Of a stretch of 64,000 nucleotides of DNA, positions 37,749 through 50,065 are shown one piece after another (position 1 is the first letter of the stretch; each line of letters begins with the position of its first letter). The notes below the pieces were generated by a model, which ran no database searches, was not told the DNA's origin, and saw only the letters and a program-made list of their open reading frames with translations. Where the stretch lies: NCBI GenBank assembly GCA_037355855.1, contig CM074759.1, forward strand, positions 2,480,001 to 2,544,000, read 5' to 3'. The position numbers and the translations under genes are program-made. Source of the DNA: Pseudo-nitzschia pungens. Its lineage: Eukaryota; Bacillariophyta; Bacillariophyceae; Bacillariales; Bacillariaceae.

Positions 37749-40484
37749 CTCTGATCCCCGTACTAGGGATGGAGCCGTTGCAACAAGCTCTTCAGAAGTG
37801 GGATGCTGGCAATGACATACGACAACATGACTGATCCAAGGTGATAGCATGCTGCCGCAACGCACAACAACGGAGATACCCGAAGACCTCAATAGGACCA
37901 CGGTTGACCACATAATGAACGTCGGGAAGACGACCGATCCAGGGTGACGGCGTCTACTAACTCCGATTACAATGCTACGGCAATAACAAACAATAACTCC
38001 AATCGTTCGACGAACGACGGAACAGTTGCAGTTGGCACCACCAGATGGAGCGGCAGCAACACCAACTGAGACACCTAAGGACCTGAACAGGACCAGGGTC
38101 GTCAACGTAAGACCGTTTCAGGACCAACGGCGAAAAGGAATGCCCAAGCCAGTGGGACGGCGACAATAATTCCAATTGTTGGCGATCAACGGAAACGGAA
38201 CATACTGACCACTGTCGTCGATGAAAGTTAACGAACGTCAGAAAAGAGCGTTCGAAACTCCAATCGGTTGACCGAACCGTTCGAAAAAACAACGGCAGCG
38301 ACGATGTGGTTTGAAGACGAACGACCGTAACCACTAATTCCATCCGTTTGACAGAAACGGGATCAAACAAGAGCATGACCAAAGGACTCGACAGGACCAT
38401 GGTCAACAAAGAAAAATAACGAACGTCAGAAAAGACCGTTTGAAAGCCCAATCGTCTGACGAACGACCGCGTGACGGAAACATGAAATTAATCCAACCGT
38501 TTGACAAACACCGGAACAGATTTGAACGCTACGGCGATAGCTACCCCCAATCACAACAAGGTGATGGTGACGATGCGATTCAACGACAAACGATCGCAAA
38601 CAATAATTCCATTCGTTCGACACGGACACGGAAAAGTTGCAGTTGGCACCATTAGATGGAGCAGCAGCAACGACAGAGAGACCTAAGGACCTCGACAGGA
38701 CCATGGTTGACACATGAAAAGAAAATAACGAAAGTTAGAAAAGAGCGTTTGAAAGCCCAATCGGCTGACAACGCATAGGCAGCTGACCGATCTAGCGAAA
38801 CGACGGCAGCAGCTGACTGATACAGCGCAATATGCCGGAACGCGAAGAGCTACATGCTTTCGTGGAGGCGAAGGATGTGGAATACTACCGACTGAGAGTT
38901 GTACAAGCTCCACAGGTGGCACAAAACCACTCTTCTCTTCTCTTCTCTTCACTCTGCAGAGGAGATACAGAACACTCACTGCAGGTGGGAACAATGGCAT
39001 ACATGCAGTACACCAAAGGCTATGAGCCACAACGGAAAACCTCCGATCACGACGCGAAGTCCGCAAGAAACAACCAAAGCGCTACGGCGCCAATAACTCC
39101 AAGCGTTTGACAAACGATGGAAACAGAACAGTTGCAGTTAGCACCATAGTGAGATGGAGCAGCAGCAACAACAGAACCTAGGGACCTCGATAGGTCCATG
39201 GTCGACAAAATAACGAACGTCAGAAAGATGCCGTTCGAAGAACAAAACAATACGACCAATCCAAAATAAAACACATAAACAATCAACAGAACGACTGCGC
39301 ACAAGATAACAATCGACGCACGTGTTGTTCCAGGCGATACGATTCAAAGGAACGACCGCGAACAATCAATTGAAATCGACCGATCCAGTGCGACGGCGAC
39401 AAGAACGCTACGTGGAAAAAGATTGTTCTAAAGACCGTTCGATGAACGACGGCAACAACCGATCCCAGTGTGACGGCGTCTATTAACTCCGATTAATGAT
39501 CCGTGCGACGGCATAGTTGCCGTAGCAAACCAAAATAATCGATCGATCATCGATAGGGTCAAGCAGCAACAACAAGGCCAACCTTGTTCCGGACAACCAA
39601 CCAGTCCACAGGGAGCTCTAAATAAACCAGAGCAATCCCACAAAATCGATAAACAACACCCACAGAGGTGCTCTGGAGTTACAAAATATGAACCTCCAGT
39701 CGACTGCTGCAAACACACCCAAAAAGGAAATCAGCAGACCAATTCAACGCTGATGGTGTCAAACCGCCCGATGAAGGCGGCAAAGACAGTAACACAAGAC
39801 GACTGAGCCAGTGTGGCGGCGTCTATCAACTCTGATTGAAATCAGCGGACCGATACAGCGCAATGTGCTGGAACGCGAAGAGCTACATGCTTTCGTGGAG
39901 GCGAAGGATGTGAACTAATACAGACTAAGAGTTGTACAACAAGCTCCACAGGTTTGACAAAACCACTCCTCTCTTCTCTTCATCCTACAGAGGAGGACAC
40001 AGAACACTCCCTGCAGGTGGACACAGCCTAGTCAACGAACTATGGGCTGATTGCAACCTCATCATTCCCATGTGGTGGGTGAGGACTTCTTTTTAACAGC
40101 CAACAGTGCTGGAACGCGAAGAGCTACATGCTTTCGTGGAGACGAAGGATGTGGAATACTACAGACTTAGAGTTGTACAAGAACTCCACAGGTTTGCACA
40201 AAACCACTCCTCCCTTCTCTTCACGCTACAGAGGAGAAATACAGAAAACTCCCTGCAGGTGAATAAGGCTGACTCAACCAAGTGTGGACTGACATGCCTT
40301 TCCTTTACTATTACAACCTCATCATTCCCATGTGGTGGGTGAGGACTTCTAATAACAGCAGTATGGATCATAAGACCGTTCCAACAGCAGTGATACTCCC
40401 TAGTCCAGCAGCTCATGATTAATGTGACTGTAACGATTGGAAAGGGATTGATTGAACCAATAGTGACATTCCCATGGAGGCGTA
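37749..40484 (+). repeat. Non-coding composite of A2: leader-derived repeats, 165-bp repeats, shared block
   Basis: It replaces pol. Between 37800 and 39230 are about five degenerate units carrying ACCTAAGGACCT-GACAGGACCATGGT boxes (about 37878, 38073, 38379, 38681, 39177), copies of the box in the leader at 36377. 39557-39723 is the shared 165-bp block. Three copies of another unit starting GGAACGCGAAGAGCTACATG lie at about 38833-38990, 39868-40022 and 40111-40262; the last two extend to GTGGTGGGTGAGGACTTCT. No retroviral domain is visible. Confidence 0.75.
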
Positions 40485-40693
40485 TGCCGTGCACCGAACC
40501 AACCCTAAATAAGGTTAAGGTTTGGATCAGAGCAAGATCGGCGATGAGCTGACTCAGCAGGGCTCGCTGACCACTCGCTCAGTGCTCCACAAGAGAGCAC
40601 CTCCAATAACCTCACTAATGATCTAATAGCTCACAATTACAATTTGCATATCACTACTATCGTAAACACTACTAGTAGACCCGGGGTATGGCA
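40485..40693 (+). repeat. 3' LTR of Gypsy-A copy A2 (209 bp)
   Basis: Matches 35921-36129 with one difference and is followed by GTTCC, the second target copy, which returns directly to Gypsy-B gag. Confidence 0.95.
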
Positions 40694-41614
40694 GTTCCCC
40701 TCTTCACAGACAAAGGAGGATTAGAGGAGCTGCTACACACAGAAGAAGCCTTTCTAAATGCAGCAGAGGACATAGGAGTACAAGACGCGTCCCTAAACAG
40801 ATACTTTGGACGTTGCCTATGTGTCGACGCCCAAACCAAATGGAGAACGCTCACACGAACCACAAGACCAAACGGGCAACGCATGTATCCACTAACAAGA
40901 CCAGGTTTCGAATCAGCGTTCGGCGCCTTCATTAAACTCTACTGCAATGCTGAGGACGCGAGAGATCTAATGCACATCTATCTCAGGAGCCCAGCATGCA
41001 AAAAGAAAGTGGAATCCACCTGCAAAGACCACACAGACAGGCTCATGACCCTCATTAGATATACAGCAAAACTGCATGGTTATGTAACCAATTTGGATCA
41101 TCTCCAACAACTCACCATCCTTCTCCACAGCTACCCGAATGCCTGGATCGAAGACTATGTGCGCATACACCAGGGAGTTACACAGCGCACAACACCTCAA
41201 TTTATTGTGGACCACATGAGCAGCCTCGATCGACTCAGCAAACAAAAGAACAAGAACAAGAACAATGGGAGACGTCCTAATAGTTCGAGCAGTTCTAACA
41301 ACAACAAGCGCGCTGGCAACCACAAGAATAACCAGAAGAATAAAAAGAAGTCAAATCCATGTAAAATCCCAGGCCACAATCATGATTGGTCCGAATGCCC
41401 CAACAACAAATATTCAAAAAATTACAAGGGTTCCAACAACAAGGGACCTAAACCAAGCTCCAACACTGAAGCCTACCAATCTCAGTGTCAAATCACTCCA
41501 GGCAGCAATGAAACCTTCCAAGCCCACATGCAAGCAGCAATGGAGGCATACCAATCGGAACATGGAGGCCGAACAGAGCGGAGCATCGATGGCGAGCTTG
41601 TTTGGCTCCCCTGA
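40694..41614 (+). pseudogene. gag: Gypsy-B gag, second part
   Basis: It resumes PLFTDKGGLEELLHTEEAF, matching D gag PLFTNKGGLEEFLFVEEAF. It includes FIVDHMSSLDRLSKQK, a Lys/Asn-rich basic stretch and the zinc-binding motif CKIPGHNHDWSEC (CX4HXHX4C). It ends DGELVWLP at TGA 41612-41614. Joined with 35799-35920 the gag would be 345 residues, uninterrupted apart from the A2 insertion. The pol frame follows in the same register. Confidence 0.88.
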
Positions 41615-41626
41615 GTCCACCAGCAC

Positions 41627-43924
41627 ATGCCACATAGAAGACCAAAAGGTCCAACCAAACAAGCAATCACCTTGCCTCCAGCGCCACAGGCCCTGGATGC
41701 CAGTACAGCACAGCTGTCTGGGATGACGCATGGAGGAGATCTCCCGGATAAAGAGGGGAAGGAACCTACAGGATGGAGTCCTGTTGAGCACTCAAAGACT
41801 GCAACAGCAGCAACAACAAAAACAGTTCAGTTTAATTCGAACATGGATCCGAATCGAACACCGAATCGATCCAAGGGTACAGACGCAATCGAATCGGAAA
41901 TCGATCGAAATAAGACAGCAGCAACAGATAGAACACTTGGGCCCCTGACAAAAAATTGGTCCACAGGTACAGCAAAAAATCTCTATTGCAACACCTTAAA
42001 CTCCAAAGACTGCACCAAAGGAGGTGCGCTGGAGCAAAATTATTTAAAGCTGCTGTCACCTGCTGGAAATACATCGAAAAATACTTCGAAATATCCAGCA
42101 GAACAGGCATCGAATAAGAGCAACGTGGCGCCGATTCTACTAACCAACGTACAGTACATACAAGGCATACCCCTCAAAGCAAGACCACTACTCGCACTAC
42201 TGGATAGTGGATCTTCTGGAACTTTAATTAACAAAAGAGCCCTACCGTTTGGTACAATACCGATTCGAAGCAAGCATCAAGTCCTAACTACTACAGCCAA
42301 CGGCAGCTTTGATACTACGGAATATATTATCATGAAGAACATCAAGTTACAAGAGTTCGGCAACTACACCATCGACAGACAAGAGGCAAGGCTCTTCCAT
42401 TCACCCAACTGCAAATATGATCTGATATTAGGCAGAGATTTCCTCCACCTAACAAAGATCAACCTCCTATTCAATCAGGACGCAGTACAGTGGATGGATA
42501 GAACCATTCCAATGAAAGACACCTCTCTATACAACGAATCCAACTACACCATGCTTATGGAAGAACTAGAAGATGCTGAACTCTTTGCTGATGACCTCTC
42601 TTTTGCCAATCCATATAAGTCCAAGGTTATTCTTGACAGAGCTTACCAAGAAATAGATCCATCTACAGTTGCACAGCAACAGTCCCACATGTCCAAAACA
42701 GAGCAGCAGCAGTTCCAAGCAATACTAAACAAATACCCCAATGTATTCAATGGAGAACTTGGAAAGTATCCACACAAGAAGATATCTCTAAGACTGAAGC
42801 CCGGATCCAAGCCCATACACAAGAAGCCTTACCCAGTTGCATACAAACGAGAAGACCTATTCAAAAGGGAGCTCCAAAATCTTTGCAATGATGGAGTCCT
42901 CAAGCGTTGCACTGGACCGGCTGAATGGGCCTTTCCAACCTTCATCGTACCAAAGAAAGACAACAGAGTCAGATGGGTATCAGACTTCAGAGAACTCAAT
43001 GAACTTCTTGAGAGACGCCCTTATCCAATTCCCCGGATACAAGATATCATGAACAAAAGAGGCAAGTACACTCACTTCACCAAGATTGACCTGTCCATGC
43101 AATACTACTGCTTTGAACTAGATGACGCAAGCAAGAAACTATGTACCATAGTCACACCATATGGTTGCTACGAATATCAAAGACTCCCAATGGGAGTTAA
43201 AGTCTCTCCAGATGTGGCCCAACAACTAATGGAAGATATCCTACAAGACACTGATTGCACAGTCTATATTGATGACATTGGCATATGGACCAATGGATCC
43301 TTTGACCTCCACATGAAAACTATCGACAAGATTTTAGACAGGCTTAACCATAATGGGCTGAAATGCAACCCACTCAAGTGTGATTGGGCTGTACAAGAGA
43401 CCGATTTCCTCGGTTACTGGATGACGCCCACAGCTGTTAAGCCTTGGAGAAAGAAGATAGAAGCCATCCTACATATGGACAGGCCCAGAACTGTGACCCA
43501 AGTCAAGTCCTTTCTAGGAGCCGTAGGCTACTACAGAGACATGTGGCCACGACGTTCCCATGTCCTAGCTCCTCTATTTGATATTACTGGTGGCCCCAAG
43601 AAAACTCCTCAAACTGCTGCCACAAAAAGCAAGCAACGCAAAGCTCCCTCAGCCTTCACTTGGGGACCAGCTCAAGACAAAGCCTTCCAAGAAATGAAAG
43701 CCATGGTGGCAGCAGATGCTCTGAACACCTATCCTGACCTTAACAAGCCCTTTGACCTGTACACTGATGCCTCAGACCTACAGCTCGGCGCTGCAATCCT
43801 ACAAGATGGCAAGCCCATAGCCTATTGGTCCAAGAAACTATCTCCTAGCAATCGTACTCTGCTGCAAAGAGTACAGAAAGATGCTCCTCGGTGGAGTCAT
43901 CAATGTATACACTGACCATAAGAA
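41627..43924 (+). pseudogene. pol: Gypsy-B pol, first part: protease, RT, start of RNase H
   Basis: Pol is in frame with gag beyond the TGA. Protease: ALLDSGSSGTLINKR. RT: WVSDFRELNE, KIDLSMQYYCFELDD, RLPMGVKVSPDVAQQ and VYIDDIGIW. RNase H: FTWGPAQDKAF, DLYTDASDLQLGAAI. Near 43860 a short deletion (probably about 40-60 bp, judged against Gypsy-C) joins SNRTLLQ to KEYRK-type sequence and shifts the frame, giving a stop at 43913-43915. LINE-3 then interrupts the GVINVYTDHKN motif, with the duplication TATACACTGACCATAAGAA at 43906-43924. Confidence 0.88.
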
Positions 43925-44220
43925 TAATAATATACGTATTTAAATAACTTTAATCACCAAAGGTGAAACTAAATTACTCAGTCTGTAACCAGACTTTAAC
44001 GTCGCCTCCATCATAGAGTCAGGACCCCAAGTGGCAGAACGACAAATTTTCAAACAAACCTTGAACATCAAGCAGGGAAAAGGACAAACAAGTCCCACAA
44101 AAGAGGGACTTGAGAGAAAGTGAAATGGGAATGAAGATATTGGGATAAGATCCAGTATCAAAAGGGATGGGACAGGATGAGAAGCAGTAACAGAAGACAA
44201 AACCAAGGGACAAAGTGTAA
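43925..44220 (-). other. LINE-3 3' untranslated region with two hairpins
   Basis: Hairpin 1 is AGTCTG-TAAC-CAGACT (43980-43995). Hairpin 2 is TCACC-AAA-GGTGA (43954-43966), with pairing kept although bases differ from LINE-1. The end is TAATAATATACGTATTTAAAT on the plus strand. Confidence 0.75.
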
Positions 44221-47200
44221 TCAACCCTGAGGTCCAGTAAGCCAGGCTCTGAGAAGAGCAGCCTCTTGTTGGTATGGCTGCACTGGTGTGACAGGCGCTG
44301 CATATTGCTTCCTTGCAAGGTGGATGGTTGCAAGCCACTGCCGCTTGGCAGTCAGGGTGTAACCTTGTAGGACGTGGAAAGGGGTTTGTAACAGGGAGTG
44401 TGACTGGGGAAGTGCACCAGCTGCACCAATTGCCAATTCTGAAGTGATGGAAGCATCAAGAGATTGGTGTTGTTCAGCATCCAGGGTACCCCCAGGACCA
44501 TGGAGTCGTTCATTCCTATAAGTCCAAAGATCCCAGGAGGTAAGAAAGAACTGATGGATGATAGCTGTAGCCCAACGTTTGGGAGAGCGCTTGCTTCCAA
44601 TGTGGGAGTAGTAGTCAGCCTGAATTTGGTACCAGCGAGGAGACCACCTACCAAGAAGCCAGTTGTGCCAACCAATAGTCCTCTGTGCCCTGACAGCAGA
44701 CGCAATTGCAAGTGAGTAAGATGATGGATAAATTCTCTGGCCCTTCCGAACTCTGGTGAGAAGATCCACAATGGCAACAACCAATGATGGATCAGTTTGT
44801 TCAACTTCAAGCCTCTTCTGCAGTGGTCCCTTGAAAGCTGACACACTAGTGCTGTACTGCCCCAGTGTCCTTGCAGGAGAGCACATGAGAAACCTTCTCG
44901 TTGTCTGCATCACACAATGGGCACCTGGAGTGATCCTGATACTGGTAGTGAAGGAGTTGGTTGCCAACACCAATGCATCCAGAAGCAAACTTGACAAACC
45001 ACCTTTGCATGCCAGGAGGTAATCGCTTGAAGGCAGACAGATGGGCACACCAATGGATGGAACTCAAAACAGGTTGTGGAATGGGAATATCATGGTGGGT
45101 CTGCCAGTATTTAAGAAGAGGAGGACCAGAAATGGCAACATGCAGAGCAATTCTGATCAAACCTTGAACACTTGCATTCCATTGAGAGAAAATGCCCAAG
45201 GCCTCAAACACAAGTCTGGGATAGTGATGGGCAGAAGCTCTATGAACAGAGAGAAAGGCCTTGGCCATGCTGTCAACCTGATGATTGCGAAGGGCCCACC
45301 AATCAAGAAAGATTCCAGCTTGATGGCCCTGAACCCACTGAAAGTGCACAGAGATTGGCAGGGCAGAAATCATGTTTCTGATGACATAAACATAATCAAA
45401 AGACTTCTGGGAAATAACCAAAGGCCAAGATCCCTGAGCCTGTTTGAGAGCTGTGTCACCATCCAGAGCAATAGTGATAGAGCCAGAAGCAATATCAAAA
45501 AGACTCACCAGAGCAGTGCAACAGGTGAGAACTCCAATGATACCCGCCAGTTCACTCCTGTAGGATGACTGATCCTCAGGGGATCCACTGACAAAATTAC
45601 AGCCAGTGAGGAACAATGAAGCAGTCTTGGTGGAGGTATTGGGTGACAAAATGAAAGCAGAAGTTCCTCTGAGAAGGTCCGGATCAAATGAACCATCACA
45701 TACAGCACTGGCAGTACCACTCTCAATAGCATCAACAAGGTGCTGACAGCCAGCCTGTGGTAGGGAATATTTGTGGAGAAGTACTCTTGGAGACGCACAG
45801 AGTGCATCAAAGGCATCTACTGGGGAGTCTGGAAGAGAATCAAATGGATTGTACTCCAGAGGATCCATGTCAGGAGGTTCAGAAACAAAGGCAGAGGACC
45901 CAACAACGCGTACAACTTGTCCACAAATAACAGGGCAGACAAGCACATCAGCACAGGCTGGTTTGTCAGAAATGAGTTCAGAAGTGACCCTGTATCTACC
46001 CCTGCCCTGGGAGGTGCTCACAATCCAGCCAGTAGAAGTTTTGAAGAATATTCTGTTGGTGGATGGAGACAAAAACCAAGGCCAGAGAGAAGCTGTCTGG
46101 GCAGAGAGCCAATGCCCAAGATGGAAAGAAGGAGCCAGTGCCCTGGCTGCAGGGGGTGGACAGGGGGGAAGAAAACATGTCTGAAGAGCCTTAGTCCATA
46201 AGCGCTTTGCTGCTGGAGGCCAAGATGGAGGACATCTCGGCCAGTCAAGATGATCCCTCAAGTGATTGGAGGAGGTCAGCTGGAAAGCCATGGGAGAGAG
46301 TCTTTTTCCATCTGGAGTACAAATGTCAGCAAGGGAAATAGCCTTGAGGGACATGCGCATGTGATTCAAGAGGGACAAGTCAGCACCTCGGAAGCCAGAG
46401 TTGACAAAGGCTTGCATGAGATAACAGTCATTGGAACGTAACAGAGGAAGATCTGGGAAGTCTTCAAACAAGCTCACAGGGTGAACAGAGAAAAACTTCC
46501 ACACATGTTTGTACCAGCAAGGAGTGACGTAGGAAGCAAAAGGATGATATGGGGTGACACCAAGATGGAGAGGAATGCCAAGTTCGAGCCGTAGAGACTC
46601 AGCAGTTAGCCTGAGAATCCTACCAGTTTGTGAGGACCTGACAGATTCCTGAAAGAGGGTGGCAATATGACTGAACTCTTGGAGGAGGTATGGATGGATG
46701 AATCCAAAGCCTTGATAGAGGGAAGGACCATAGAACACATGTCTGGGAAATGTCCGTGACATCCCTGCTTTATTCAGCACAGGAACAAGAGCTGGGTGAA
46801 TTATCTTAGTCCAAGTGGCCTCATCAAGTTGCGTGACAGGCATGGGGTATTCAACAGACTTCATGAAAGAATACTTGAAGGTGTAGAGGGATGCGCGCTT
46901 CTCACACTTGGAAGCCCTGAGTTGAGAGCCAAAAGACTGAGACTGTGACTTCAAGTGAGCAATCTGTGCTTCCTCATTGCCATCCATGGAGATAAAAACC
47001 CCAAGGGTCTTGTCAGCATGATCAACTTCAAAACGATCCAGGGTAGCGCGATTGCCATTCTTGTCAGCAACTGAGAAGTCACCAGGCATGTCAGCAATGG
47101 AGCGATAATCCCAACCGGATCCATTCCATTTGAAATCAATCAAATAACAGAAGGATTTGGCAGGTTCAATAGCACCACCAGTGGCAATAATCCCACCAGC

Positions 47201-50065
47201 CCACCGGTCAAGAGCTGCCTGAAAGTCAACAGCTAATTCCTCACCAGATGTGGAGGAATCAGAGCCAGCACAAAACAAATCTGTGTCATCCACAAAGGCA
47301 AAACCCACAAGAGAAACAAGTTGCAGTGACAATGAAGTGATAAGATGGACACCATGCCCAGCCTGTTGCATCATTCGGAAGACAATTGTTGACACCAAAG
47401 CCCAAAGAGTTGGACCAATACCATTGCCTTGGCCACAACCACTGAGAGGAACAGGTTCAGCACCATACACAGGACCTGACCGACCAAAACCAGTTTTGAT
47501 GTGGTGCTTGGCAAGTTGCAAAGTAGACAAAAGAACCTCACACACATGTGCAGGAACCCCAAAGCTTTGGAGAGTGAGACCTGCAATGGGATGAGAGATC
47601 CTATCATAGCAGCCCTTAGCATCATTCATAGCAACAGCACCAGATCTGCGCTTCTGCCTCAACACATCACAGATGAGCTTCTTGTTCAGGCAGGTGTTGA
47701 TGGCCTTGTGGTGTTTCCTGCTTCCATGTTGATCAACAGCCACGGCATTGGCACGTTCAGCATGGGCAAGAATGCGTCTGCCAATCATCTTGTTGTTGAT
47801 TTGGAACTCAGGAGACATCAGCTGAATAAGCCTCATCTTATCCACTCTATATTCACCAGGTTTCTTGAAGATCTCAACATCAGTGATGACCTGCCAAGCA
47901 GAAGGAGAGAAGCCAACAATCAATGGGACGGATCTCAGGAGAGTGTCAAACTTGTTCAACTGGGGATCAAGGGCAAAAGCCTTGTGGTGGGCAAAACTCA
48001 AACAAGAAGGTTCACTTGCTGTGCGTTCCCTCTGACGTTTCCAGGCAGCAGCATTGTCAGCTGGACACACTGAATAGTCAAAGGGGGGCAAACTCAGAAT
48101 AGAGTCAGGGACTTTGAGACAGGCAAGAAATTCAGAAAGGTATTTGTCAGTGGCAGGAGGAGGGATGTATGTGCCATCAAGGACTTGGGAAGCAGCATGG
48201 GCAGTGCCTAGGTAGCCAAAGTCTTGAATGAAGGAGGGAGTCATGGAAGGAGTGCCAAGACACTGCTGTTGACGCCGGACATTGGATGCAGCCATAGCTG
48301 GTACCATAGTAGACTGGGACTCCAAGACCTGTTCAACACCATCATGGCCAACTGCAATAGCGCGCAAGACTGCTGACTTGTTGACACGTCCCCGAATAGA
48401 CCGAGCAGCGAGACCAAGCTCTCGTTGAAGACGTTCCCTACGCATCCTGGCACGAATCTGAGAAGCATGCTGGTTGTGAGGCTTGCCTTCAGCAAGAAGT
48501 GCATCCACCAGGCCTTGATTGAAGGAGTCTCTCCATGAGGGGGCCAATTTCTTCACTGCCCGGTATTGCTTGTAAGCTTGTTTCAGATGGAGGAGAGCAC
48601 TGGAAAGGTCACTGTGTTCTCCTTTGTAGAGAGAAAGCTTGCAGGCCAACCTTTTCAAAACAGTATGACTGGTGGACACACCCTGTCTCAACTTAACAAC
48701 ACGCCGCCAAAAGTCAATGGTATCACGATAGACTTGCAGCTTAGGTGACCATGGAACCAAACCAGCTCTAGTGTGGCAGAGGTTTTGTTCAACAGAGAGC
48801 CTGAGAGAGGTAGAGGTGGCATGGAGTACTTCATATGTGGTGATGAGATCAGTTCGCACAGAAATATCCCCAGACTGAAACTGAGCCAGTAGGTGCTCCA
48901 GCTTAGCTTGGAGAGAAAACACTCCAGCCTTGAGAAAGCAGTGCCTCACTCGCTTGAAATACCGTTGTCGCAGATGAGGATGGGAGGACTGGAGTTTGGA
49001 AAGAGAGAATCTCACAGGAGGTGGCAAATATTTGCCCATGAGGCTGCAATTACAAACCTCAATCCAGAGCATGCGATGGTCAGATTCCATACCATGGGCA
49101 CCTCCAAAGGGACAATACCCAGCCCTGAGAACATCAACATTCTCAGAGACCCAAATGGCATCAATTGGTGTTCTGGTAGTGTTTCGGTTGTGAGTGGCAG
49201 GAGGAGAAGACGTACTATGAAGGGTAAGAATGGCATCTCTGAAACCAAGAGCCTTGAGCTCAAAAGACAAGCCATCAGTCCTGACATCAGCATTCTGGTC
49301 AATCCCAACAATGACTTGATCACCTGCACCCAGGCAGACCTGAAGGGCAGCAGTTAAATCCCTGTGAAAGAGAATGCATGGATTGGGACTGAAAAGATTT
49401 TCAGCGGCTTGAAAGTATCGGTACTGTTGATTCCAGACTGAGCCAAGATCCCTATCATTTTCAACTGGGCAGTAGGCAGAAAACATGGTGACATTGTAGC
49501 CATCCCTGCCCTGAAACTTGACAAAGGACCATCTACCAAGACCAGATGGATCAGCTCCATGTGCAACCTTGTGTGAGCTGAACAGCTGGTCAATGGAAAA
49601 ACCTGTACCGCCAGGCTGAAGCCAAGAGCAGGCAGAAGCTTCATGCTTGTTGTTAGCAAGATAAGAAAAACTTGAGGGACTGACATGCTTCATGCGCCGA
49701 TTGAAAAGGTCACAGGGCAGGAGTTTGGATTCATTCAAACAATGTTCAGCAAAAAGAGCCACACTGGCATTGCTCTTGACAAATTGACGGGCGTTGTGCT
49801 TGGACATGGACATAAAGGCAGCTCTGCGCTGTGGTCCAATGTTTTGGAATGTGATGATGGTGGAGTTAGAGGATGGAGCTTGAGGAAAGGAATGACCAAA
49901 AGTGTCAGAATCCTTAGCAGCAAGAGATTCTCCATGAAGAGTTAATTGGACAAAATGAGGGACAGGGGAAGAGTCGGAGGGGGAAAAAGGAGAAACAGGA
50001 GAAGCATTGATGGGATTTGGATTGAAAGGCATCCCATCACACCTCATATCAGAAGAGCTAACCAT
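44221..50065 (-). pseudogene. LINE-3 ORF2, one frameshift
   Basis: The ATG at 50065 (MVSSSDMRCDGMPF) overlaps the ORF1 stop. Endonuclease (GIDQNADV, ESDHRMLWIEV), RT (NDAKGCYDRI, GCGQGNGIGPT, FVDDTD), RNase H (CDGSF, SELAGI, LDGDTAL) and the finger CPLCDADNEKVSHVLSC lie in one frame to 44846. A length change at about 44843-44856 moves the last 200 or so residues (SVSAFKGPLQKRLE to the end at 44221) into another frame. All catalytic domains precede the break, so partial activity cannot be excluded. Confidence 0.9.

Larger units (their letters stand above)
35921..40693 (+). mobile_element. Gypsy-A copy A2: non-autonomous derivative inside Gypsy-B
   Basis: A 4,773-bp element with 209-bp LTRs (one mismatch by eye) and the 5-bp duplication GTTCC (35916-35920, 40694-40698). 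The leader and gag start match A1 and A3. Gag has a large internal deletion, and pol is absent, replaced by about 2.7 kb of non-coding repeats. The near-identical LTRs show that a copy with no visible pol transposed recently, or lost its pol after landing. Confidence 0.95.
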
